This document shows positions 1 through 7,839 of a DNA stretch of 64,000 nucleotides, piece after piece (within the stretch, counting starts at the first letter, position 1; each line of letters opens with the position of its first letter). The notes under the pieces are model-generated. The model was not told where the DNA came from and made no database searches. It saw only the letters and a program-made list of their open reading frames with translations. A program made the position numbers and the translations under genes. The DNA comes from Methyloprofundus sp. (GTDB lineage Bacteria > Pseudomonadota > Gammaproteobacteria > Methylococcales > Methylomonadaceae). Location of the stretch: contig AP023240.1 of the NCBI GenBank assembly GCA_016592635.1, forward strand, positions 2,087,630-2,151,629, given 5' to 3'.

Positions 1-1069
1 CACTGGCAGAAGAAATACCAGCTAAAAGAGCGGCAAATACCATAATGGCAAGCTGATCCAAGCCTAAGGAGACATTATATATTTGGGCAATAAAAGTACC
101 TGCTATTGCAAAATATAATACTGATCCAGGTGGATTGATAGTCATACCTAAAGGCACAATCAAATCAGCAACATCGTGCTTTACTTGTAATTTGTCTTGC
201 AATGCTGTTAATGCTGCAGGAATAGAGGCAAAGCTACTGGCTGTGCCTAGTGCGACAAAGAAAGGTTGCCGCAGTGCAGCCAAAGTTTGCAAAAAACTGA
301 TTTTACTTTTATAAGCAATTAACAGTGCAAAACCCAAAATTAACACGCTGGCACTCAAGTAAATAAATAACACCAACTTAGACATAGCCCAAAAAATATC
401 CAGCCCGACTTGTGCTACCTGACTGGCAAATAAACAGCATAAACCAAATGGTAATAAGTACATGACCCAGTTAATGGCCGCCAGAAAAGCACCATAAAAA
501 GCATCGACTACATCCAAAGCAATATAACTGGAACTGGAGCCTAACAGTCCCATGCTAATACCCACTAAAATTGAGAAAAACAAGATGGCTAAATTATCAC
601 CATTCACTAAGGCTTGAAAGATATTGCTCGGCACCATGGCTTGGATAAATAAATATACACCAGAGGTTTCTTGCCCCATTAGTGCCGTGGCATCAGTATT
701 GGCTTCGGCAGCAGAAATCGTTTTTCCCAAGGTAATTTGCGCTTGCTCTCCCAAACCACTACCCACCTTACCTAAATGACCGACACTAACTCCCATGGCA
801 CTGATCAGCATTAAATTAACGACCAAAAATAGTAAGACTTTGACTAAATATTCTTGCGCAGAACCTGAAATAAACAACCGACCTAGCCCAGAAATAATAG
901 CGGTCATTAAGACAGGCAAGACTAACATTTGTAATAATTTTAAATAGATCACTCCAAAAGGTGCAAGCGAATTGGCTAGTTGCGGCTCGAATACACCGAT
1001 CACAGAACCAGTAATAACACTGAAAAAAATAATCCAGGGGTTTAATAATATATTGGCAAACTTTTTCAT
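1..1069 (-). CDS. Dicarboxylate/amino acid:cation symporter (DctA/GltP family), C-terminus off window
   Basis: Inner-membrane secondary carrier of the SDF (DAACS) family, which imports dicarboxylates or acidic amino acids with Na+ or H+. I translated the minus strand by hand from ATG at 1067-1069. It begins MKKFANILLNPW and has long hydrophobic segments. It then carries family signatures: AMVPSNIFQAL, a serine-rich re-entrant loop reading GTASSFASIPAAL, and MTINPPGSVLY at the place of the usual NMDGT-like motif. About 356 codons are present; the family usually has 400-440, so the end lies beyond base 1. A GAGGG Shine-Dalgarno overlaps the stop of the upstream binding-protein gene, which implies translational coupling. 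The substrate cannot be read from sequence; the binding-protein partner suggests an amino acid. Confidence 0.9.
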   Translation of the reverse strand, partial: MKKFANILLNPWIIFFSVITGSVIGVFEPQLANSLAPFGVIYLKLLQMLVLPVLMTAIISGLGRLFISGSAQEYLVKVLLFLVVNLMLISAMGVSVGHLGKVGSGLGEQAQITLGKTISAAEANTDATALMGQETSGVYLFIQAMVPSNIFQALVNGDNLAILFFSILVGISMGLLGSSSSYIALDVVDAFYGAFLAAINWVMYLLPFGLCCLFASQVAQVGLDIFWAMSKLVLFIYLSASVLILGFALLIAYKSKISFLQTLAALRQPFFVALGTASSFASIPAALTALQDKLQVKHDVADLIVPLGMTINPPGSVLYFAIAGTFIAQIYNVSLGLDQLAIMVFAALLAGISSAS

Positions 1070-1077
1070 GGCAACCC

Positions 1078-1992
1078 TCAAAAATATTTGGCTTGTAAGG
1101 CTTGGAAGTAACCATCCAGTTGTGCACGACTGACATATAAATTAAGCCAAGCCAGCAATAAAGTATCTCGTTGATTAACAACAATGGCTAACGGGTCATA
1201 GCGGTGTGTTAATATTTTTGTTTTTAAAAAAAGACTATCTTCCGGGTGATGTTTGTTCCAATTATTAATAGCAATTTCATCATAAAAAGCAGCCAATAAT
1301 TTGCCTGCTTTAACATCGGAGATGATTTGTTCCCATGAATCATAAGTAACCAATGCAGCTTGTGGGTAATCAGCATGGGCATAATCAATATAGGCAGTAC
1401 TACGCATCGTACCTATTTTGATGCCAGGCTGATTTAGAACTTGCCTAATATCATGTTGTTCTCGTGGGTTGCCGAGCTTAGCCAATCCTAAGCGATTAAT
1501 AAGTAAGGCTTGTTGTAGTAATAAATAAGGCTCGGAGAACAACACAAATTTAGCTCGATGCAAGGAGCTACTAATTAAACTAACCGCAATATCCGCCTTG
1601 CCTTGAGCAACAAACTCAACCACTTCATCATATGTTTTAGCTTGACGATTAAATTCCAGATGTACTTGTAGTTTAGCGGCTATATCTTGCGCTATTTCAA
1701 CATCAACGCCTGTGAGTTCACCATTTTTTAACATGGAAAAGGGTGGCGCATTTTCATGATGTAAAGCAACGATGAGTTTTCCGCGCTGGATAATACGTTG
1801 AATATCAGGTGCTAATACTATTGCTTCAGCAAAGGTGGTTATGGGATAAATACATACCCAAAATAAAAGAATTACTCTTAGAGGCGAGGATTTGATAATG
1901 CCCGAAAGTATGATGCAGTCAAAAAACAAGTCCGACTTGGTTATTATTGCATACTTGTCCTTTAACATAGCGGGTAGAAAAAACAAATACAC
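1078..1992 (-). CDS. Periplasmic amino acid-type solute-binding protein (SBP_bac_3)
   Basis: Bacterial extracellular solute-binding protein family 3, normally the periplasmic receptor of polar amino acid ABC importers. The mature part starts with the typical RGKLIVALHHENAPPFS and continues GELTGVDVEIAQDIAAKL, with lobe-two signals such as GKADIAVSLISSSLHRAK and FSEPYLLLQQALL. A hydrophobic signal segment ending TTFAEA lies near residues 38-56. That is far from the longest possible start, so the real start is probably internal; I could not pick one with a clear ribosome site. It lies 8 bp upstream of the symporter gene and no ABC permease or ATPase is visible, so it may feed or sense for the secondary carrier. 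Confidence 0.85.
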   Translation of the reverse strand: MYLFFLPAMLKDKYAIITKSDLFFDCIILSGIIKSSPLRVILLFWVCIYPITTFAEAIVLAPDIQRIIQRGKLIVALHHENAPPFSMLKNGELTGVDVEIAQDIAAKLQVHLEFNRQAKTYDEVVEFVAQGKADIAVSLISSSLHRAKFVLFSEPYLLLQQALLINRLGLAKLGNPREQHDIRQVLNQPGIKIGTMRSTAYIDYAHADYPQAALVTYDSWEQIISDVKAGKLLAAFYDEIAINNWNKHHPEDSLFLKTKILTHRYDPLAIVVNQRDTLLLAWLNLYVSRAQLDGYFQALQAKYF

Positions 1993-2648
1993 AATATAAT
2001 TCCTTATATTTCAATTCACTGTAGCATGATAGCCTTGCTTGCGATGCATCAACTCGATGGGAGAGAGAAGCATTCCATGATAGATTACCCCCCCCTGACT
2101 ATTAAGCATAATGTACTGTAAATATATTCTGTAGCAAACATATCTTTACCCTACTCTCAGTTGAAAAATAACCCTATCTTTTTATCTCCCCACACGCATA
2201 GCTATACTTCGCGTGGTCGTAGCCACGTATAGTATACGTTCTAATAATTATGAGTCATGGTAAGCGTAACAGAGAACCAAAGAAAAACAATGCGATTGTG
2301 TCTCACTTTTATTAGCTAACACCTAGAATAGTGCATAGCTCCAGTTTCGGTTTTATTTTATTTTAACTACTCAGCGTATTTGATGGATTGAACAGAATTA
2401 CAAAGCAAACTCAGGTAACTTTCCCTCAAATACAAGGCTTATTGCTTAAGTCACACTCATGCCTTGTTTACAGCAGGTTGCTAAATACCCTCTGGCACGA
2501 CAAAATATTTTAGCCCCCTCCATGCTACGAAAATTTATTATTTTGAACCATATGGGTCAATACTTTATTCAACAGGTGTGATAACTTAGCTAACAAGTTA
2601 GTCTAGTTTTAAAGTTGTTCTTAATAAAAAAATAATAATAAGGGGAAT
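1993..2648. other. Intergenic region, no gene seen
   Basis: Divergent promoter region between the leftward binding-protein gene and the rightward DUF1353 gene. It is AT-rich and no coding frame has recognisable content. The only clear structure is the hairpin at 2203-2236. A purine run AGGGG at 2641-2645 serves as ribosome-binding site for the next gene. Confidence 0.6.
2203..2236. repeat. Imperfect inverted repeat
   Basis: Outer arms TATACT / AGTATA and inner arms CGTGG / CCACG surround a 6-base TCGTAG loop, with a 3 by 3 internal loop between the two stems. It has no T-run on either side, so it is not an obvious terminator. It lies about 210 bp upstream of the leftward gene start and 410 bp upstream of the rightward one. 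Confidence 0.5.
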
Positions 2649-3224
2649 ATGATGGAAACTATTATTTACGGACTCGGTTATTTTGTTACTGGGTTGTTGG
2701 CAATTTATGTGTTTTTTTGGGTGTTGTATCAAATACTAAATTTAGAAGCTGAACCAGTAATCCAAGCTGAGGACATGCCTAAATTGAAGCCTCTCCCCAT
2801 ACCCACAAATAAACAAAAAACTATTTTCCACAAGTTAGCAATTTTTCTTATTGATGTTAGAAAATGGGAGGTAGTTGAAGATTGGCATTATGTATTAAAT
2901 GATGAAACAACATTTGTTATCCCCAGTGGGTACCAATTTGATGGTGCATCTATTCCTCGCATTTTCTGGGCAATACTAAGCCCAACTGGGATATTGCTTA
3001 TTCCAGGCTTATTACACGACTATGCATATGAACATGACCAACTCATGCAACTCAACTCTAAAGGTAGCTTAGTGCCATATGAAAAAAATGCTGGTAAAGA
3101 TTTTTGGGATAATCTCTTTAGAAAGATTGGCAATAAAGTAAATGGGATATATTTTATTAATACTATTGCGTGGTTTGCTGTCTCAAAATTTGGAGGCAGC
3201 ACTTGGAATGAGTATAGAAAATAA
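2649..3224 (+). CDS. DUF1353 family membrane-anchored protein
   Basis: 191 residues. An N-terminal membrane segment (about residues 5-30) is followed by a domain with the DUF1353 pattern: FVIPSGYQFDGASIPRIFW, then a conserved LLHDYAYEHDQL. That family is known from phage and bacterial genomes and has no settled function; the HDxxY motif suggests a metal or hydrolase-like site (inference). The AGGGG ribosome site is only 3 bases from the first ATG but 6 from the second ATG at 2652, so the start may be one codon downstream. It stands alone, 360 bp from the lipase gene. Confidence 0.75.
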   Translation: MMETIIYGLGYFVTGLLAIYVFFWVLYQILNLEAEPVIQAEDMPKLKPLPIPTNKQKTIFHKLAIFLIDVRKWEVVEDWHYVLNDETTFVIPSGYQFDGASIPRIFWAILSPTGILLIPGLLHDYAYEHDQLMQLNSKGSLVPYEKNAGKDFWDNLFRKIGNKVNGIYFINTIAWFAVSKFGGSTWNEYRK

Positions 3225-3584
3225 GAGATCCCAAATGATCTAAATTTAGAAACCCTCATCACGGCATACCTGAATAGTAACTTACAATATTTGAAAAATA
3301 GTGAGTTTCATAATCTGTAAAAATTTACAGCTAATTTCATTTCTATAACAAAACATTAATGATACTAATTTTTTTGAAAAATGCAGTATGGTTTCGAAAA
3401 AATATTTTTTATCAGGCAGTTATTAAATATCAACTCATCATTAAATTACACTCAAATTTTCAGCCTCATAAATAATCTCCAAGATAGAGAGCTCTGAAAT
3501 TGAATAAAAAATTACTATTTAATGCATTAATTTTTGTTGATATCTGAATTAAGGTATATAACTTATCAATTTCTAAGGATTAAT
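3225..3584. other. Intergenic region with small palindrome
   Basis: AT-rich leader of the lipase gene. A near-perfect palindrome CTGTAAAAATTTACAG at 3315-3330 could be a regulator operator. No gene is seen. A longer reading frame from a TTG at 3534 runs into the lipase but lacks a ribosome site. Confidence 0.5.
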
Positions 3585-4400
3585 ATGAATAAACGTAAAT
3601 TTAACCCTAGTGCTAAAGGGTTTAGTAAATTAAATTTAGCATATTTAGCTTTCTGTTCAAATTTAGCATATGAATCAAAAGAAAAAATTCGTCTTAATAT
3701 GGAGAGTCAGGGATTTAATCTCGAGAGAGATAATTATTTTTTTTCAGATAGCGTCACCGGGACACAATGCTTTATTGTTGGGGATAATAAAAAAATCATA
3801 ATCACTTTTCGAGGTACAGAGGGAAAAGTAGCTGACTGGGTAACTGACATTCAGCTTTTTAAAGATACTTGGACAAATTCTACACCAATTGGACAAGTTC
3901 ATAAGGGTTTTTATAAAGCTCTGCAAGCAGTATTTTTAAACATTGAAAACGAAATAAATACCTTGAGAACCAATAACCAGACCATTTGGGTTACAGGACA
4001 TAGTTTAGGAGGAGCATTAGCGACATTAGCTGCTGCAACACTTAAGTTTCAAGGTTCTGAAATTCATTTTAATGGTCTATATACTTTTGGTCAACCAAGG
4101 CTGGGAGACCGTATGTTTGCAAATGCTTTCAATAAATATCTCAAACAAAAATGCTTTAGAGTTGTTAATAATAATGATGTTGTTTCCAGAGTACCACCAC
4201 AAATTTTTGGCTATAGCCATGTCGGCACCTTAAAATATTTTGATGTTAATGGTAAGTTGCACTCTGACAGTAGCTTGTCTTGGTGGGCAAAATTTTGGGA
4301 TAGGTTAGAAGGTAGATACGACAATGGATTTGACATTATACCTGATGATATTAGTGACCACAGTATGGATATCTACCAAAGCCTATCTGAACACACATAA
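3585..4400 (+). CDS. Class 3 lipase (alpha/beta hydrolase)
   Basis: 271 residues from the ATG at 3585, which has TAAGGAT upstream (3574-3580). The in-frame TTG at 3534 was rejected because it has no ribosome site. The nucleophile elbow is TGHSLGGALA with Ser140. The catalytic Asp is very likely Asp198 in NNNDVVSRVPP, the usual lipase-3 context, and the His is His259 in ISDHSMDIY. The oxyanion/lid-side motif ITFRGTEG (residues 73-80) also fits. No signal peptide is evident, so it is cytosolic or secreted by another route. It lies 262 bp upstream of the catalase-like gene on the same strand and may belong to the same functional group. Confidence 0.9.
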   Translation: MNKRKFNPSAKGFSKLNLAYLAFCSNLAYESKEKIRLNMESQGFNLERDNYFFSDSVTGTQCFIVGDNKKIIITFRGTEGKVADWVTDIQLFKDTWTNSTPIGQVHKGFYKALQAVFLNIENEINTLRTNNQTIWVTGHSLGGALATLAAATLKFQGSEIHFNGLYTFGQPRLGDRMFANAFNKYLKQKCFRVVNNNDVVSRVPPQIFGYSHVGTLKYFDVNGKLHSDSSLSWWAKFWDRLEGRYDNGFDIIPDDISDHSMDIYQSLSEHT

Positions 4401-4662
4401 CATGCCTAATTAAATATTTCATAAATCTTGTTACAAGAATTAATTCATATCAAATACCCTGCGTACAACTGGCTATGCATAAAACTTGCATGGTCAAGAC
4501 TCTTGCAAATGGCTTGATGGAATGTAAATCCGCTAATGCACTTTCAATTGACTAACTCCCAGCGATCTGCTTGAACTATTACCTTGGTGAGGGCTGACGA
4601 TTATAGAAATAATAGTTTAATTTTTAAGTTTTTTAAATTAGAAATAGATGAGGAAATAAAAA

Positions 4663-5841
4663 ATGCCAAATATAAATACTCCGCGTTGCCCTTTTGAAAC
4701 AGTTCCTGAAGAAGAGTCAAACCAAATTAATGAAACTGCAGAGCTAACGGTTAAACTTCTTGATAAACGATACACAGAAAAAAATGCAAAAATTCTTCGA
4801 GGTGTTCACCCTAAATCACATGGCTGTGTCAAAGCTACCTTCGAAATTAATTCTGATATAGCTAGTGATTTACAGGTAGGGTTATTTGCTTACCCTGGAA
4901 GTAAGTATGATGCCATTGTTCGGTTTTCAAATGCAGCCACTTTAGTTAGTCCAGATATTGATGATAAAGGAAGGCACGGTAGCCGAGGCATGGCAATTAA
5001 AGTTTTAAATATTGATGGTGAAATGCTTTTAAATGATAACGGTGAACATAATCAGGATTTTTTAATGATTAATCAACCTGCATTTGCATTTGCTAATACA
5101 CCTGATTACCTACGGTTAAACCGAATTCTTTACAAAAATAATGACCAACCTGACGAATTTTTTACGCCTCTTGGGCTTCAAGACCCTAGAACTCCTGAGG
5201 AACAAAAACAGAAGATTTTAGAATATATTGCTCAAGAAAACCTTTCTGAAGAAGATATAAAGCGAATTTTTGAAACCTTCAACATAGTTAAGGGAATTCA
5301 AGCTTCAGGAGTTGCCAACCCTATTGAGGTGCAGTATTTTGGTGCCGCTCCATTTCTATTTGGTTCTGATCGGGTTATGAAGTTTTCAGTAAAACCTAGA
5401 AACTTACATGGTATTTCTGACATTCCCACCACCCCCTCTGATAATTATCTAGAAGAAGCATTGACTAATACGCTTAAAAGTGAACAAACCATCATCTTTG
5501 ATTTTATGGTACAAATCCGCACACCTAATGAAGGAAATTTAGAAATAGAAAATTCTTCAGCTTTGTGGAGCGAAGCTAATTTTCCATTTATTAATATTGC
5601 TATGTTGTCGATTACAGCTCCACAAACAGAAATTGATACTTTACAGAATAAGCAACATTGCGAAAAGCTAGAGTTTACACCTTGGCATTCTTTAAAAGCA
5701 CATCAGCCTATTGGTAGCATTAATCGATTAAGGCAGTCAGTATATCAAGCCTCTGCAGAACACCGAAATAAAGAGCAAGGAACTAAATCTTTCAAACAAG
5801 TCCTTTTAGGATTTAAGCGTTGTATTTTGGGTCATAAATAA
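4663..5841 (+). CDS. Catalase-family heme protein (y4iL/SrpA-like subgroup)
   Basis: 392 residues, shorter than classical small-subunit catalases (about 480). The distal-site region reads RGVHPKSHGCVKATF, with the His expected at the heme, followed by FSNAATLVSPD and a GSRGMAIKVLN block as in catalases. The C-terminal RLRQSVYQASAEHR gives the proximal heme Tyr in an RxxxY-like setting. No signal peptide is seen. Members of this divergent group may be peroxidases or allene-oxide-synthase-like enzymes acting on lipid hydroperoxides rather than true catalases (family knowledge plus inference). The di-heme gene starts 12 bp downstream, which strongly suggests one transcript. Confidence 0.85.
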   Translation: MPNINTPRCPFETVPEEESNQINETAELTVKLLDKRYTEKNAKILRGVHPKSHGCVKATFEINSDIASDLQVGLFAYPGSKYDAIVRFSNAATLVSPDIDDKGRHGSRGMAIKVLNIDGEMLLNDNGEHNQDFLMINQPAFAFANTPDYLRLNRILYKNNDQPDEFFTPLGLQDPRTPEEQKQKILEYIAQENLSEEDIKRIFETFNIVKGIQASGVANPIEVQYFGAAPFLFGSDRVMKFSVKPRNLHGISDIPTTPSDNYLEEALTNTLKSEQTIIFDFMVQIRTPNEGNLEIENSSALWSEANFPFINIAMLSITAPQTEIDTLQNKQHCEKLEFTPWHSLKAHQPIGSINRLRQSVYQASAEHRNKEQGTKSFKQVLLGFKRCILGHK

Positions 5842-5853
5842 TGGGGTGCTTAG

Positions 5854-7764
5854 ATGAAAAAAATAATAACACTATGTATTACGCTACTGCTCTTCAGCAG
5901 TAGCTGTACTTATACCACACAAGGGTTAATGATCAATGAACGACGTAATGCCGAAACAAGTATAGATGACTTTTTTGGTGACTCTGCCAAGCAAATTGTT
6001 TACCTTGACCAAAATTGGGATCGCTATGATAGTTTATGGTTTTACAATACGACCCAAGGCTCTGACCTCATCCCTTACTCTATTTTTATCAACTTAGAAC
6101 AAGCAGGTAGTACTGAGTTGTTCCGTAGTTCAGGAAATATGCGAAAACTGCGTTTTTTAACCCAAGAACCTAGCTTTGACAACCCTGATGGTTTGCCTGT
6201 CGGTTTTGTTAAAGACTCATATCAAGGTAAAGACTACATGGGGTTTACCTGTGCGGCTTGTCACACTACTCAAGTTAATTATAACGGCATTGGCATTCGT
6301 ATTGATGGTGCCCCTGCATTGTCAGATATAGAAAGCTTACTACTTAACATGACATCTGCTATAGAAGCAACACTAACCGACTCCAAAAAACTTGCTCGAT
6401 TAACGAATACTATTGTAGCTTTAGGGGATACAGAAAATAAGCAAACATTTAAAGGCGAGCTAAAAGAAATTTTAGTTGAAAGGCAAAGGTATAATACGAG
6501 AAATGCTCCCACTCATAACAATATTAACGTACCTTACGGGTATGGGAGACTTGATGCCTTTGGCAGAATATATAACCGTATTTTAAGTCACTTGGTAAAA
6601 CCAGAAATTGATAATACTAGCCCTGCTAATGCACCTGTCAGTTACCCTACGTTATGGGATACTCCTTATAGCGATTTTGTACAGTGGAATGGTGTCGGTG
6701 ATAACAAACCGAGAGGAAGAAAAGGCTTTTTAGGGCCTCTAAATAGAAATACAGGTGAAGTACTTGGCGTATTTGCAACATTTGATTTACAAAAAAAAGG
6801 TGACAAAGGTTTTATTTCTTCAGCAGTAACCCGAAATCTAAATCGCCTAGAAAGTCAATTAAAAAGTTTAGAGTCTCCTCTTTGGCCTGAAGATATTTTA
6901 CCTAAAATTAATCAGCCATTAGCATCTAAGGGAAGAAAAGTATTTCTACAATATCAATGTGATGCTTGTCATATGGATCCTGAAAAATTTGACCGTACTA
7001 GCCCTGATCGTTTTATGAAATCTGAACATACAAGTTTAGAGCTTATAGGAACCGACCGAACAATGGCATTGAATGCACTACGCGAAACAAACAATATTGG
7101 CTCTTTTAAAGGTTTAGGGCTTTTTCAAGAAACAACTTTAGTTTTACCGCTATTGCAATATGCAGTTGACGAAGTCATTTTAGAACCTGATCATGACACT
7201 TGGTTTACACGCCGTTGGCCAGAACAAGCAGCAGATTTCTTATTTGCTGAATATGATAATCCTCTAAAAGTTAATACACAACGCTATGTAGACTTTGAAG
7301 TAATTCCTGATGATGATCCAGTGAAAAAAATAGTTAGTCTCAGAGCATACAGGGGGCGCTCATTGAATGGCATATGGGCAACTGCTCCCTATTTACATAA
7401 TGGTTCAGTACCTAACCTTTATGAGTTATTTTTACCAAAATGCTCCAAGGAAAAGGTCGTGACAGGAAAACAATGTCGCTCCAAACAATTTACAGTTGGA
7501 AGCCGAGAATTTGACCCAAAGAAAGTTGGTTTTATAAGTAAAAATAAAGATCAGTACCCCAACCTTTATAATTTTGATACATCGTTGCCTAGTAATAGCA
7601 ATGCTGGCCATGAGTATGCTGTAGGAATCACTCGAATGGTAAAACGAAATGATCAAGGAGTTGCAGTGAGGGATAAAAATAATGAACTTCAATTACTTGA
7701 GCCTTTTCCTGTAATTAACGAAGGTCAACGTATGGCTTTGGTTGAATACCTGAAAACTTTGTAA
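5854..7764 (+). CDS. Di-heme cytochrome c, RoxA/MauG-peroxidase-like lipoprotein
   Basis: 636 residues. The signal LLLFSSSC ends in a Cys at about residue 18, a plausible lipobox, so the protein is probably outer-membrane or periplasm-facing and anchored. Two c-type heme sites are visible: CAACHTTQ near residue 135 and CDACHMDP near residue 370. The C-terminal NGIWATAPYLHNGSVPNLYE is the conserved stretch of di-heme peroxidase relatives, including the rubber oxygenase RoxA, which has a similar size (about 650-690). Classical bacterial cytochrome c peroxidases are only about 350 residues, so the RoxA-like group fits better. Lipase and catalase-like neighbours suggest oxidation of a lipid or isoprenoid, but the substrate is unknown. 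Confidence 0.85.
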   Translation: MKKIITLCITLLLFSSSCTYTTQGLMINERRNAETSIDDFFGDSAKQIVYLDQNWDRYDSLWFYNTTQGSDLIPYSIFINLEQAGSTELFRSSGNMRKLRFLTQEPSFDNPDGLPVGFVKDSYQGKDYMGFTCAACHTTQVNYNGIGIRIDGAPALSDIESLLLNMTSAIEATLTDSKKLARLTNTIVALGDTENKQTFKGELKEILVERQRYNTRNAPTHNNINVPYGYGRLDAFGRIYNRILSHLVKPEIDNTSPANAPVSYPTLWDTPYSDFVQWNGVGDNKPRGRKGFLGPLNRNTGEVLGVFATFDLQKKGDKGFISSAVTRNLNRLESQLKSLESPLWPEDILPKINQPLASKGRKVFLQYQCDACHMDPEKFDRTSPDRFMKSEHTSLELIGTDRTMALNALRETNNIGSFKGLGLFQETTLVLPLLQYAVDEVILEPDHDTWFTRRWPEQAADFLFAEYDNPLKVNTQRYVDFEVIPDDDPVKKIVSLRAYRGRSLNGIWATAPYLHNGSVPNLYELFLPKCSKEKVVTGKQCRSKQFTVGSREFDPKKVGFISKNKDQYPNLYNFDTSLPSNSNAGHEYAVGITRMVKRNDQGVAVRDKNNELQLLEPFPVINEGQRMALVEYLKTL

Positions 7765-7769
7765 ATTTT

Positions 7770-7815
7770 AATAATAACCTGTTAAAAACGGAGACGTTTT
7801 TAACAGGTTATTATT
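7770..7815. terminator. Bidirectional terminator, perfect 21-bp stem
   Basis: Arms 7770-7790 and 7795-7815 are exact reverse complements with a GAGA loop. A-rich and T-rich ends provide a U-run in either direction. It sits between the convergent di-heme gene and the gene at 7840-9807, where a shared terminator is expected. Confidence 0.9.
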
Positions 7816-7839
7816 TTCGGGCTACTTAACTTTTAGACA

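Noticed and set aside
816..1184. Frame overlapping the symporter and binding-protein genes
   Set aside because: It is on the same strand in another frame across two clear genes and has no family features.
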